Assembly: GCF_012277315.1 (NCBI RefSeq)
Contig: NZ_CP051157.1
Location: 806,001 to 870,000 of the forward strand
Direction of reading: 5' to 3'
Length of the DNA: 64,000 nt
Source: Wolbachia endosymbiont of Ctenocephalides felis wCfeJ
GTDB taxonomy: Bacteria > Pseudomonadota > Alphaproteobacteria > Rickettsiales > Anaplasmataceae
Shown: piece by piece, positions 18,279-27,174 of the stretch
Position numbering within the stretch: the stretch's first letter is position 1
How the letters are laid out: each line of letters opens with the position of its first letter
Position numbers and translations under genes: made by a program
The notes under the pieces: generated by a model
Database searches by the model: none
What the model was told of the DNA's origin: nothing
What the model saw: only the letters and a program-made list of their open reading frames with translations

Positions 18279-20374
18279 TTTACTACATGGTCGGCGTTGA
18301 TATTAAAATGCTCATAAAGTGTTTTATAAGGTGCTGATTCTCCAAAGCTTTTCATGCCAATGAATATACCATTTAAGCCTATATATTTATGCCAACCCAT
18401 TTCACTTCCAGCTTCAATTGCAACTTTAATGCTGTCATTATTTAATATTGATGCTTTATACTCATCGCTTTGCTCATCAAAAAGCCTCCAGCATGGCATA
18501 GAGACAACCCTTGTGCCTATACCTTTTTCCTGCAGTTTTTCCCTTGCTTCAATGGCAATTTCAACTTCAGATCCGGTAGCAAATATCGTCACTTCTAATT
18601 TCTCTGAGCATTCACATAAAATGTATGCACCAAACTTCGATAGGTTGGCAGATTGGTGAGCATCAAAGTGGAATTTGCGCATGTAATTGACATTTTGCCT
18701 TGAGAGTGCAAATAGTGCAGGTGCCTCTTTTTTTTCCAGTGCAACGCTAACACATTCTAAAGTTTCAGCCGCATCGGCTGGTCTAAAAACATATAGATTT
18801 GGTATAGCACGCAAAGAGGCTAAATGCTCTATCGGTTGATGAGTTGGACCATCTTCTCCTACTCCAATTGAGTCGTGGGTCATTACATATATAACCTGCT
18901 GTTTCATTAAAGCTGAAAGGCGTATGGCAGGACGGCAATAGTCAGAGAATACCAAAAAAGTGCCGCCATAAGGAAGAATTCCACCATGAAGAGCCATGCC
19001 ATTCATACAAGCTGCCATAGCATGCTCTCTTACTCCATAGTGCATATAAGAACCATTATAATAGTCTCTATTTATTATCTTCATATGCTTATATTTAGTG
19101 CAGTTTGACCCAGTAAGATCAGCAGATCCGCCGATTAGTTCTGGCACATGTTGTGTTAAAAGTTCCATTACCATGCCGAAAGAAGAACGTGTAGCTTCGT
19201 TTGGCATTAGCTCACATATTTGTTTCTTCAGGTCAGCTAAAACACCAGCGATATTATCCGGCAAACGCTTATTAAGTTTTCTTTGAAACTCCTCTGTTAT
19301 CCCAGTCTCACTCTTTGTCATCACAATACTTTCTCTTGTCATCCGAGTAGCGGACACTGGGATCCATTCTTTTCCTTCTTTCCTAGATTCCAGTGTCAAG
19401 CACTGGAATGACACCGAATCTGGTGCACTCTCATCAAGTCTTCTGTGAAGTTCTTTATTCTCACTAGTCAAGGACACCGAACTGTAATTTTGTTTTGCTC
19501 GCTCAACTGTTTTCATCCAGGCATTTTTCACATCTTCTGGTACGTGAAACGGCTCGTAATTCCAATTTAGTTTCTCTCTCATTGTTTTTATATCTTCCTC
19601 TGTAAAAGCTCCACTATGAGCGGAAGATGTGCCAGCAAGGCTTGAAAACTTTCCGATGATGGTTTTGCAGCAAATAAGCGACGGCTTGTCAGATTTTTGC
19701 GCTTGCTCTATTGCAAGCGATATGGAGTTAAAATCATGACCATCAATTTTGTTAACATTCCACCCATAAGCTGAAAAACGCTTTTCTACGTCATCAGAAC
19801 AAGAAAGGCTAGTAGCACCGTCTATAGAAATGTCGTTATCGTCAAAAAGGGCTATTAGTTTGTTCAATTTAAGATGTCCAGCAAGTGATGCTGCTTCGTG
19901 ACTTATTCCCTCCATAAGGCAACCATCTCCTAACACTACATAAGTGTAGTGACTAATTCCAAATTGTTTTTCAAGAATCGATTCAGCAAGTGCCATGCCA
20001 ACAGCATTGGCAAATCCCTGACCGAGCGGGCCTGTTGTTGCCTCCACTCCAGGAGTCAGGCCAAATTCTGGATGACCTGGAGTTTTGGATGTGAGTTGCC
20101 TAAAGTTTTTTAACTCATCTATATTAATATAACCTGTCAGGTATAATATGGAGTATAGCAGCATTGAACCATGGCCGTTTGATAGAACGAAACGGTCTCT
20201 ATTGAACCATTTGGAATCATCAGGGTTATGATTTATATACTTAGCAAACAAAACAGTTGCAACATCTGCCATGCCAAGTGGCATACCTGGATGTCCAGAG
20301 TTCGCTTTTTTCACTGCATCGATTGATAAAAAGCGGATGGCGTTTGCCATAGATTCCAAAGGTAGATGATCCAT
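18245..20374 (-). CDS. tkt: transketolase with an in-frame palindromic repeat insertion
   Basis: Transketolase moves two-carbon units between sugar phosphates in the non-oxidative pentose phosphate pathway, using thiamine diphosphate. The N-terminal domain has GHPGMPLGMADVA and the TPP motif GDGCLMEGISHEA; the central pyrimidine-binding domain has HDSIGVGEDGPTHQP. The protein is 709 residues, about 45 more than usual. Residues about 321-346 (LTLESRKEGKEWIPVSATRM) are encoded by a complete copy of the composite palindromic repeat at 19337-19413, placed in the linker between the PP and Pyr domains and followed by further low-conservation residues. The frame stays open, so the enzyme is probably still functional. 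Confidence 0.93.
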   Translation of the reverse strand: MDHLPLESMANAIRFLSIDAVKKANSGHPGMPLGMADVATVLFAKYINHNPDDSKWFNRDRFVLSNGHGSMLLYSILYLTGYINIDELKNFRQLTSKTPGHPEFGLTPGVEATTGPLGQGFANAVGMALAESILEKQFGISHYTYVVLGDGCLMEGISHEAASLAGHLKLNKLIALFDDNDISIDGATSLSCSDDVEKRFSAYGWNVNKIDGHDFNSISLAIEQAQKSDKPSLICCKTIIGKFSSLAGTSSAHSGAFTEEDIKTMREKLNWNYEPFHVPEDVKNAWMKTVERAKQNYSSVSLTSENKELHRRLDESAPDSVSFQCLTLESRKEGKEWIPVSATRMTRESIVMTKSETGITEEFQRKLNKRLPDNIAGVLADLKKQICELMPNEATRSSFGMVMELLTQHVPELIGGSADLTGSNCTKYKHMKIINRDYYNGSYMHYGVREHAMAACMNGMALHGGILPYGGTFLVFSDYCRPAIRLSALMKQQVIYVMTHDSIGVGEDGPTHQPIEHLASLRAIPNLYVFRPADAAETLECVSVALEKKEAPALFALSRQNVNYMRKFHFDAHQSANLSKFGAYILCECSEKLEVTIFATGSEVEIAIEAREKLQEKGIGTRVVSMPCWRLFDEQSDEYKASILNNDSIKVAIEAGSEMGWHKYIGLNGIFIGMKSFGESAPYKTLYEHFNINADHVVKCVCEKLICAQ
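19337..19413 (-). repeat. composite palindromic repeat inside tkt
   Basis: On the minus strand it reads TGTCATTCCAGTGCTTGACA then CTGGAATCTAG, a purine-rich spacer, and GGATCCCAGTGTC... ending GGATGACA. This is the same composite as at 15035-15109 in the intergenic cluster. It is about 77-78 bases long and keeps the tkt frame open. Confidence 0.85.
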
Positions 20375-20487
20375 ATACTAGCAGAAAAACTTAAAAATGA
20401 AGTATAATGTATCATACTAGCAAAAACAAGTTGACACTTAATGCTAAAATCCTTAATAATCTAGAGTTAAATTGTGAGAGTTTTTAT

Positions 20488-21102
20488 ATGACAACTGTTA
20501 TCAATAGAAAGTATAGGATCAGCCGTAGGCTCGGTATAAATTTGTGGGGTAGGGCAAAAGATCCAGTAAATAAGAGAAAATATCCTCCAGGTCAGCACGG
20601 TATTCTTGGGTTTAAAAGGTTATCTGATTTTGGTAAGCAGTTCGCTGCACATAAGAAATTTAAGTTTTATTATGCAATTTCAAGTAAGCAGCTCAGGCGT
20701 ATATTTTTGGATGCTTATAACAGAAAAGGTTACACGGCTGATAATTTTATTGGTATCTTAGAATCAAGGTTAAGCTCTGTTTTATATCATTCTGGTCTTG
20801 CACCAACAATTTATTCAGCGAAACAGCTTATATCTCATAAGCATGTCACAGTTAATGATAAGGTGGTAAACATATCAAGTTATCGAGTCAAACCTGGTGA
20901 TATAGTAAAAATAAGAGAGAGGGCAACAAAAATTCCTGTAGTGATAGAGGCTGCAGAAAAACAAGAACGCAAGATTCCGGATTATCTGGAAACGAACAAC
21001 AAAGAGCATTCAGTGAAATATTTAAGAGTACCTCAGTATTCTGAAGTTCCTTACTCAGCAGACATGGAAGTTAATTTGGTGGTAGAGTTCTATTCTAGGT
21101 AA
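20488..21102 (+). CDS. rpsD: 30S ribosomal protein S4
   Basis: Primary 16S rRNA-binding protein that helps nucleate the small subunit. I choose the ATG at 20488 (204 residues beginning [20 protein letters not shown]), which matches the family start; the frame is open further upstream but that part is not S4-like. The S4 RNA-binding domain is at about residues 92-150 ([20 protein letters not shown]). It is followed after 10 bases by tRNA-Leu. Confidence 0.96.
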   Translation: MTTVINRKYRISRRLGINLWGRAKDPVNKRKYPPGQHGILGFKRLSDFGKQFAAHKKFKFYYAISSKQLRRIFLDAYNRKGYTADNFIGILESRLSSVLYHSGLAPTIYSAKQLISHKHVTVNDKVVNISSYRVKPGDIVKIRERATKIPVVIEAAEKQERKIPDYLETNNKEHSVKYLRVPQYSEVPYSADMEVNLVVEFYSR

Positions 21103-21112
21103 AATAAAAAGA

Positions 21113-21199
21113 GCCCGTGTGGCGGAATCGGTAGACGCAGCGGACTTAAAATCCGTGGGTTTTGCGACCTTGGGAGTTCAAGTCTCCCCATGGGCACCA
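21113..21199 (+). tRNA. tRNA-Leu (UAA), CCA encoded
   Basis: The cloverleaf is complete: acceptor GCCCGTG pairs with CATGGGC (one G-U), there is a D loop with GGTAGAC, a long variable arm as expected for a class II tRNA, and the T arm GGAGTTCAAGTCTCC. The anticodon loop CTTAAAA puts TAA at 21147-21149. The 3' CCA is in the DNA at 21197-21199. Confidence 0.96.
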
Positions 21200-21539
21200 T
21201 TTGTATTTTACGAACTTTTCTCAAAGTAATTTGCTGTGACACAAAATCCGCCACAGTAGCCTGTTTTAACCATCTATAAGTATGGCTTTTTTATCTAGTT
21301 ATTTGCCAAAAATTCTTGTTTTCTTTCCATAATCCGTTAACTTTTAGCTATTTTTCTCAGAAAGGTGGGTACTTTTTTGCAATTTTGAGAAAAGTAAACA
21401 AGTAAATAATTAAATTTTTTATGACGCTGAAGAGAATCTGTTTTTTGTGTAAATATAGCTGAACGCTAAATTCGATATTGAACTTGAATATTTTCTCAGA
21501 ATCGTGTATAATTATTAATGGTTTTTCACTTGACTTCTT

Positions 21540-21668
21540 ATGGCTTTTTCTAAGTTTCTAGATCCAAAATGCGACCTAACATTTAAAAAAATATTTGGCA
21601 CTGAAAAAAATAAAAATATTCTTGTCCACTTTTTAAATGATGTCTTAGGCTTTACCGGTATTAATTGA
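21540..21668 (+). pseudogene. N-terminal fragment of a PD-(D/E)XK family transposase (Rpn-like)
   Basis: ATG at 21540 opens 42 codons: MAFSKFLDPKCDLTFKKIFG followed by TEKNKNILVHFLNDVLG, then TGA. The start 'S-K-F-L-D-P-K-x-D-x-x-F-K-x-I-F-G' is the signature N terminus of the Rpn/PD-(D/E)XK transposase family abundant in Wolbachia and Rickettsia. Full proteins are about 300 residues, so nearly all of the nuclease is missing. The stop coincides with the beginning of a repeat shared with 23599-23700. Confidence 0.85.
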
Positions 21669-21757
21669 CCTTACCCAGAAAAAGCGGTGAAAAAGTTGAG
21701 AAATGTTTTCTATAAATGAGAACAAAAAATTTCATTCTATTTAAAGTATGAAATCAG
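21667..21757 (+). repeat. diverged repeat flanking the RDD-hsp20 block, left copy
   Basis: CCTTACCCAGAAAAAGCGGT...TAAATGAGAA...AAGTAT matches CCTTATCTAGAAAAAGTGGC...TAAATGAGAA...AAGTAT at 23599-23700, in direct orientation. The two copies bracket the RDD and hsp20 genes. Confidence 0.55.
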
Positions 21758-22071
21758 CATAAATTTTCCTGTTATTTCCAAGTTTAGCGATGTTAGTTCA
21801 GTAATCTATATTATTAAGTTATTAACTAATACCAACATTCGTTATTGGGAAAACAAATGAGACATCTTGTAAATTCGCTTAACTCCCCAACTATAGGCAA
21901 AAACAGCTCTTTTCTATTTGTTCTATTACCAATAAGACTTGGTACAAGTGTTCGATTGTAAATAAGTCTGTTACCTGACTAATATTAATTTAGTAGATTT
22001 GCCATATTGGTAAATAGATTAATCAAAATGATTAACTTTACTATTATTCAATTAATTGCTAATATTAGATA

Positions 22072-23094
22072 ATGGTGTTAGGTAAGAAAGTGAATGTTAA
22101 GGCAAGCTATGTAGAGATCACTAAACGTGTTGCAGCAGGTGTAGTTGATCAAATAATATATCTATCCTTTTATTTACTTGTTTTTTCTATTCTATTTATA
22201 TTATCAGGTAAACCCCTTATTGAATTTTTTGATTATATCTCTTCTGATACAACTTCTGTGCCATTGCAAGAAGAAGTACTAGGATCATTGTTGTGTATGG
22301 CACTAATGATAGTATTAGAGACATTAATGATAATAATGTTTGGTTCGACTCCAGGAAAATTGCTAATTGGTATACGCATAAAAAATGCAGTTACATTTGA
22401 CAGCGCCGCTTTAACAGAGATAGTGATAAGAAGTACTCTTAAGGTACTTTTATTGTTACCTAGCTTTATTTCTGATTGGTTTTTGATTCTACCGATTCTA
22501 GTTTTAGTATTTGCAAGATTTGATAAACATAAACGGACTTTTTATGATAAAATTACAAGAACAGCAGTAATTGACTGCAAACCCGGAAAACTTCACTTAA
22601 ATCTAAACTGTACGGGAATAATTAAACGTGCGTATGTATGGTCTAGTGATTTAGCAATTATTAGGTTGATTTCTAGACTTTTTTACCTTTTTGTAAAAAT
22701 TACTTTTGGTCTTAATGACATTAAACCATTCAGTTGCCTATGGTTTCTGCCATGGGTTCTGCTATCAATAATATTTGGAGTATTCATGGTAAGAAGATAT
22801 GGCGGCACTCCAGGACAATTGTTGTGGGATATTCGCATAAAAGATGCAAGTACACTTGAAAATATTACTCTGTTACAAGCGATAGTAAGACATATTTTTT
22901 GCTTGATGTTTGTAGCAAGTTGTATAGTTACTCTAAAAGAATTTTTTGATAAGCCTATTTCTGAATGGTTATCTGAACCTTTCCCAATCTTACCATTTGT
23001 AGTAATAATACTAATTTTCATATCAGCAGTGTTCGATAGACATAAGCGGCTTTTTTACGATATAATCGTGAATACAGTAGCAATACGCCACTAA
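22072..23094 (+). CDS. RDD family membrane protein with two RDD domains
   Basis: The 340-residue protein carries two successive RDD units. Each has an N-terminal helix beginning with a (K/R)R-A-x-V-D-like motif, then F-G-x-T-P-G-K/Q-L-L, a conserved I-x-I-K segment and FD(K/R)HKRxFYDxI near its end (units about 15-180 and 185-340). RDD proteins are small integral membrane proteins, some proposed to transport ions or solutes; no substrate is known here. The TAA at 23092 is followed in the same frame by the N-terminal coding sequence of hsp20. A second, damaged copy lies at 29139-29845. Confidence 0.88.
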   Translation: MVLGKKVNVKASYVEITKRVAAGVVDQIIYLSFYLLVFSILFILSGKPLIEFFDYISSDTTSVPLQEEVLGSLLCMALMIVLETLMIIMFGSTPGKLLIGIRIKNAVTFDSAALTEIVIRSTLKVLLLLPSFISDWFLILPILVLVFARFDKHKRTFYDKITRTAVIDCKPGKLHLNLNCTGIIKRAYVWSSDLAIIRLISRLFYLFVKITFGLNDIKPFSCLWFLPWVLLSIIFGVFMVRRYGGTPGQLLWDIRIKDASTLENITLLQAIVRHIFCLMFVASCIVTLKEFFDKPISEWLSEPFPILPFVVIILIFISAVFDRHKRLFYDIIVNTVAIRH

Positions 23095-23196
23095 TCTCCA
23101 AATCCCCCTGATGATGTTAGTAATGAAGTCCATCCAAATAAAAATAATAACTGCGATAATTTTAGCTTAAGTGGTCTACAAAAAGGCGTTGATGAT

Positions 23197-23571
23197 ATGT
23201 TTGGTGATTCCTTTATGGGATTGGGTACAGAACTTTTCACAAAAGGTAGTGGTAAATTACCAGCTTGTGGCTTTTATGAGACAGAAGAGAACTATTGTCT
23301 GTCTTTAAAATTGCCAGGTATCTCTAAAGAAGACGTAAATATCAGTCTATCTGGTAATAATCTAATAGTGAAAGGTGAAAAAAAGCATAATAATGAGTCA
23401 GAGAGTGAGCAACACTACCATCGTGAAAGGTATTATGGCTCTTTCTATAGGTCTGTTCAACTTCCAGCGAACGTAGACCAAGATAAAATATCTGCTAATT
23501 TTTCAGATGGGGTTCTTAATATAAGCATACCTAAATCTGAAAAGCAAATAAAAAAAATTGATATAAAGTAA
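23197..23571 (+). CDS. small heat shock protein, Hsp20/alpha-crystallin family, start lost or fused
   Basis: The alpha-crystallin domain (about residues 18-118 from this start) is intact: ETEENYCLSLKLPGISKEDV, the IVKGEKKH strand, FYRSVQLPANVDQDKISANF and the ISIPK tail. It binds unfolding proteins to prevent aggregation. The first usable start is ATG at 23197, but the frame runs without a stop from 23095 and encodes 34 residues (with SLSGLQKGVDDMF) that fit the usual Hsp20 N terminus. No start codon lies in that stretch, and the codon just before it is the TAA of the RDD gene in the same frame. The gene therefore seems to have lost its own start or to have been joined to RDD. Confidence 0.88.
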   Translation: MFGDSFMGLGTELFTKGSGKLPACGFYETEENYCLSLKLPGISKEDVNISLSGNNLIVKGEKKHNNESESEQHYHRERYYGSFYRSVQLPANVDQDKISANFSDGVLNISIPKSEKQIKKIDIK

Positions 23572-23598
23572 CCAACAAGAAATGGCAGGCTTCTAACT

Positions 23599-23700
23599 GG
23601 CCTTATCTAGAAAAAGTGGCGAGCAAGTTAGGAATGTTGTTTACAAAAAGGACAATCTAATAAATGAGAATCTCATTACTGTTTGAAGTATAAAATTACC
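23599..23700 (+). repeat. diverged repeat flanking the RDD-hsp20 block, right copy
   Basis: Direct match to 21667-21757, about 75-80% by eye over the first 45 bases and weaker after. It lies in the 336-base gap between hsp20 and the ankyrin gene at 23908; I see nothing else in that gap apart from the GAAGGA ribosome site. Confidence 0.55.
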
Positions 23701-23907
23701 ATGAGTTTGTTAATTATTCCCAAACGAATCAGCTAGCTCTTTGATATATATTGCTAATAATTTGATAAAGTGCCATTTCCAGCAACTGAAACCAGCAAGC
23801 ATGATATAAATTCCTTTTTATAATTACGGTTTCTTGCACTTGTGTTTTGGTTTACAGATTATTAGTGATTTCACGATAGAGTCACAATTTTATGAAGGAA
23901 ATTTGCA

Positions 23908-24939
23908 ATGAGCAATGAAAAGAGTATTGCATTATTAAATGCTATTCACAATAATACAGGTGATATTGAGCTAATACAACGTCTAATACGTGAAGGAGCT
24001 GATGTTAATTTTCGAGACATTGCTGGGAATGTCCCTTTAATTTTAGCTGTTCAAAACGGCAATAAAAAAGTAGTAGATATTCTATTAGCAAGTCCAGAAA
24101 TTGATGTTAATGTTCAAGATAATGGTAGACAAACCCCTTTACACTGGGCTGCTAAGAATTTGGATGCAACAAAAGCCTTAGAGTTAGTGAAAGCTCTATT
24201 AGATAAAGGAGCAAATGTTAACATAGAGGACATGCATCAAGATACCCCTTTACATTTTGCTACTCGAGAGGGTTACGAAAATATAGTAAAAGAACTATTA
24301 GAAGTAAAAGAAATCTGCGTCAATACGAAAAACATTTTCGGATACACACCGTTACATTTAGCTGCTAATAGAGGTTACCTAGAAATAGTAAAAAAGCTCA
24401 TAAAAAAAGGTGCTTATTTTGATATTGAGAATGAAGATGGTGATACACCTTTAGACCTTAGTACTGAATATCAAGCAGTTTATGATTTCTTATCAAAGAT
24501 AAAACAGTTATTTGTCGCAGTAAAAGAAGGTAATTCTACTGAAGTGAACGATCTTATTAAACAAGATATTTATATAAATGCTAGGAATAAAGATAGACAA
24601 ACCCCTTTAAATTTGGCTACTGACGAAGAAATAAAAGTTCTATTACGAAGTAAAAGAGATGTCGACAATAATTTAACCAACAAACGACTAACCCAATCAA
24701 TAGACAATGACGATATTCAGTTACAACAAGATAGTAGTAAAGAAAGTCAGCATCCAATGAAACACGCTATTAAAGCCTCAAGCAATGAACAACTAGCCCC
24801 GTCTACTAGTGGTTTTATATTGTGGTCATTTTGGTCTGACACAGGAAGAACGGGAGAAAATGTACACCAGTCTTATATCCCACTAGTTAAGCTTAATATT
24901 TATGATTATGATAGCCAAAATGATTTGCATCTTTTTTAA
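23908..24939 (+). CDS. ankyrin-repeat protein (short)
   Basis: A 343-residue protein with about five to six ankyrin repeats between residues 10 and 165 (for example TPLHFATREGYENIVKELLE and TPLHLAANRGYLEIVKKLIK), a shorter repeat near 200-250, and a polar C-terminal tail (residues 255-343) of no known type. Ankyrin proteins of Wolbachia are widely thought to interact with host proteins, but no target can be read here. Start ATG is preceded by GAAGGA at the right distance. It begins the run of four ankyrin genes on this strand. Confidence 0.88.
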   Translation: MSNEKSIALLNAIHNNTGDIELIQRLIREGADVNFRDIAGNVPLILAVQNGNKKVVDILLASPEIDVNVQDNGRQTPLHWAAKNLDATKALELVKALLDKGANVNIEDMHQDTPLHFATREGYENIVKELLEVKEICVNTKNIFGYTPLHLAANRGYLEIVKKLIKKGAYFDIENEDGDTPLDLSTEYQAVYDFLSKIKQLFVAVKEGNSTEVNDLIKQDIYINARNKDRQTPLNLATDEEIKVLLRSKRDVDNNLTNKRLTQSIDNDDIQLQQDSSKESQHPMKHAIKASSNEQLAPSTSGFILWSFWSDTGRTGENVHQSYIPLVKLNIYDYDSQNDLHLF

Positions 24940-25090
24940 GACGCTGCTTAATTTAATAATATATATTCTTGACATCTCGAGATTTATATCCACTTTCCAG
25001 TACCAAAAGGGTAACTCTGTTAGAGAAAGTTTATTTGGAATGGGTTATCGCTCGTTCCTTACGAACTTTTGTTTATAGTGACTTTGCTAT

Positions 25091-25280
25091 GCGCTGAAAT
25101 CAGCTATATTATCCTATTTTCACTAAATTTACATACGAACCAATTTGCCTAACTTTGTTGCAACAATTTCAAGCCTCTATTTTCGCAACCCTATTTTCAC
25201 CAAACAAGCCCTCACAAAGATACATACTTTATTGCGGTTTTGGTAAAAGTAGAAAATTAAAAACTTTACGACGCTGGTTT
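25091..25280 (+). repeat. intergenic block shared by the ankyrin genes, copy 1
   Basis: Contains CAATTTCAAGCCTCTATTTT, an AAACAAGC...CTCAAAGATACAT segment and CTTTATTGCGGTTTTGGTAA. The same order occurs in copy 3 at 28838-29095, and parts of it in copy 2 at 26985-27166. It fills most of the 428-base gap before the gene at 25368. An open frame of 66 codons within it is not a gene. Confidence 0.7.
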
Positions 25281-25367
25281 GTAGACATTAGTAGGCAAAA
25301 GAGCTTGTTTGTTTTACGAACATTCAAATTTTGTATAAACAGTTGCATACAGTGATAAATTTTACAT

Positions 25368-26936
25368 ATGAATGATTTTGCACAATTTGTTGGTTTTTTC
25401 ACAGCTCATATGGTTTGGCAGTTAGAGTCTGGTGAAAATGTTGTACCACTAATTGCTATACAAAATGCAGGCAAACGTCAGTTTGAACGAGTGCCAGATG
25501 ATACCTCATACGAACGAGCAGTAGCCACAGCTCGAGAACGACTGCAGTCTATGCTTTCTTCTCCATGCAATGATTATGTTCTATTTGCCTATGATGGTTT
25601 TTTGACGCAGAATGATAAGCGTGATGAATCGCTCTTTTTTGAGGCATATGATATCAGAGATCCAGAAGAAATAACTCTTGTTTTTGCGATACCTTACCGT
25701 TCAGCACAAAGTAAAGAAGGTCTAGCTATTTACCAACCTGTATTAATAAAAACAGCAAATTTATCGGATATAGATACCTTTTTAAATCACGCTTATGAGG
25801 GAGCCCAAAGTCATACTAAGGGCTTTGAGTTTTGGAATGCGCATGTAGATATACCACCTGTGAAGTCAAATGAACAACTTTTTGCTGCTATTACGGAAGG
25901 AGATATAAAGCAAGTTCAAAGACTAATAGAAGAGGGGGTGAATGTTAATTTAGCAGATGAGGATGGATGTACTCTTGTTCATCTTGCTGCTTTTAATAAT
26001 AAAAAAGAGATAGTGGAGTTCTTATTTGAAAAAGGGGCAAATGTTAATGCAGTAGATAGAGAGCAATGTACTCCGTTACATTATGCTATTTCGGAAGGTC
26101 ATGAGGAAATGGTGAAGTTTTTACTTAAAAAAGGAGCAAACATTAATGTAGCAGATCATCAAGGTGGGACTCTATTACATTTTGCTGCTTGGAATAATAA
26201 GAAAGGGTTAGTGAAGTTTTTACTTAAAAAAGGAGTGAACATTGATGCAGAAGATCATCGTGGTTGGACTCCTTTACATCATGTTGTTCACCAAGGCAAT
26301 AGAGAAATGGCAGAATTTTTACTCCAGGAGGGGGCAAATATTTGTACAGTAGATAAAGAAGGATTTACTCTTTTACATTATGCTATTTCGGAAGATTATA
26401 GGGAGATGGTAGAGTTTTTACTTGAAAAAGGAGCAAACATTAATGCAAAATATCAGCAAGGATATACTCTGCTACATTTTGCTATTGGAAATAACGACAA
26501 AGGGTTAGTAAAATTTTTCCTTAAAAAAGGAGGAGACATCAATGCAGAAGATCAGCATGGTTGGACTCCTTTACGCCATGCTGTTCACCAAGGCAAAAGA
26601 GAAATGGTAGAATTTTTACTCCAGGAGGGGGCAGATATTTGTACAGTAGATAAAGAAGGATTTACTCTTTTACATTCAGCGGCTTCGAAAGGTCATGAAG
26701 AAATAGTGAAGTTTTTACTTACAAAAGAAATAAATATTAATGCACTGGATGAGAATAGATGTACTCCTTTACATTTTGCTGTGCAGATTAATGATAAAGT
26801 AATAGCAGAGCTCTTACTGAAGGAGGGAGCTGATGCTAATATTGTAGATAAAGAAGGGTTAACTCCTCTACATTATGCTATTTATCATGGTTATAAAGAG
26901 ATGACAGAGCTTTTGTCTACGAGAACTAAGTGTTAG
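25368..26936 (+). CDS. ankyrin-repeat protein with an unrelated N-terminal domain
   Basis: Residues 1-165 form a globular domain that is not ankyrin: FVGFFTAHMVWQLESGENVV, then RVPDDTSYERAVATARERLQ, YVLFAYDGFLTQNDK and FEAYDIRDPEE. I recall this pattern from small stand-alone proteins of free-living bacteria with no known function, but cannot name the family with certainty. Its codon use is less AT-rich than the rest. Residues about 170-520 hold ten or more ankyrin repeats (for example TPLHYAISEGHEEMVKFLLK), several nearly identical in pairs, which suggests recent internal duplication. The start ATG at 25368 follows AAATTTTACAT with only a weak ribosome site. Confidence 0.85.
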   Translation: MNDFAQFVGFFTAHMVWQLESGENVVPLIAIQNAGKRQFERVPDDTSYERAVATARERLQSMLSSPCNDYVLFAYDGFLTQNDKRDESLFFEAYDIRDPEEITLVFAIPYRSAQSKEGLAIYQPVLIKTANLSDIDTFLNHAYEGAQSHTKGFEFWNAHVDIPPVKSNEQLFAAITEGDIKQVQRLIEEGVNVNLADEDGCTLVHLAAFNNKKEIVEFLFEKGANVNAVDREQCTPLHYAISEGHEEMVKFLLKKGANINVADHQGGTLLHFAAWNNKKGLVKFLLKKGVNIDAEDHRGWTPLHHVVHQGNREMAEFLLQEGANICTVDKEGFTLLHYAISEDYREMVEFLLEKGANINAKYQQGYTLLHFAIGNNDKGLVKFFLKKGGDINAEDQHGWTPLRHAVHQGKREMVEFLLQEGADICTVDKEGFTLLHSAASKGHEEIVKFLLTKEININALDENRCTPLHFAVQINDKVIAELLLKEGADANIVDKEGLTPLHYAIYHGYKEMTELLSTRTKC

Positions 26937-26984
26937 ATTTCTTGCATAACCTGTTTGAACTTTTATTTGTAGTAATTTAATACA

Positions 26985-27166
26985 ACGCAAAACCATCTAT
27001 ATTAGCTTATTTCTACCAAGTCTAGATACGAACTAATTTGCTTAGCTTTTTTGAAACAATTTCAAGCTTCTATCCGATATAGCATTTTTGCTAAAATAAA
27101 AATAAAGTGGTTGAGCTATGGATAATTCCATGCTAATTTTAGATTAAATACACTTATTATGTTAAG
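26985..27166 (+). repeat. intergenic block shared by the ankyrin genes, copy 2 (internally deleted)
   Basis: Shares GATACGAACTAATTTGCTTAGC, AACAATTTCAAGC, GATATAGCATTTTTGCTAAA and the ATGCTAATTTTAGATTAAAT region with copy 3. The middle part present in copies 1 and 3 (Cttta TTGCGGTTTTGG) is missing. Confidence 0.65.
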
Positions 27167-27174
27167 GAGGGTTT

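Larger units (their letters stand above)
21200..22071. other. 872-base region with a transposase fragment and a diverged repeat
   Basis: Apart from the short PD-(D/E)XK fragment at 21540-21668 and the repeat that follows it, I see no coding sequence. The rest is AT-rich and includes the leader of the RDD gene at 22072. Confidence 0.6.

Noticed and set aside
25155-25355. A 66-codon frame in the gap before the second ankyrin gene
   Set aside because: It lies in the repeated noncoding block; the other copies do not keep the frame open, so it is not a gene.
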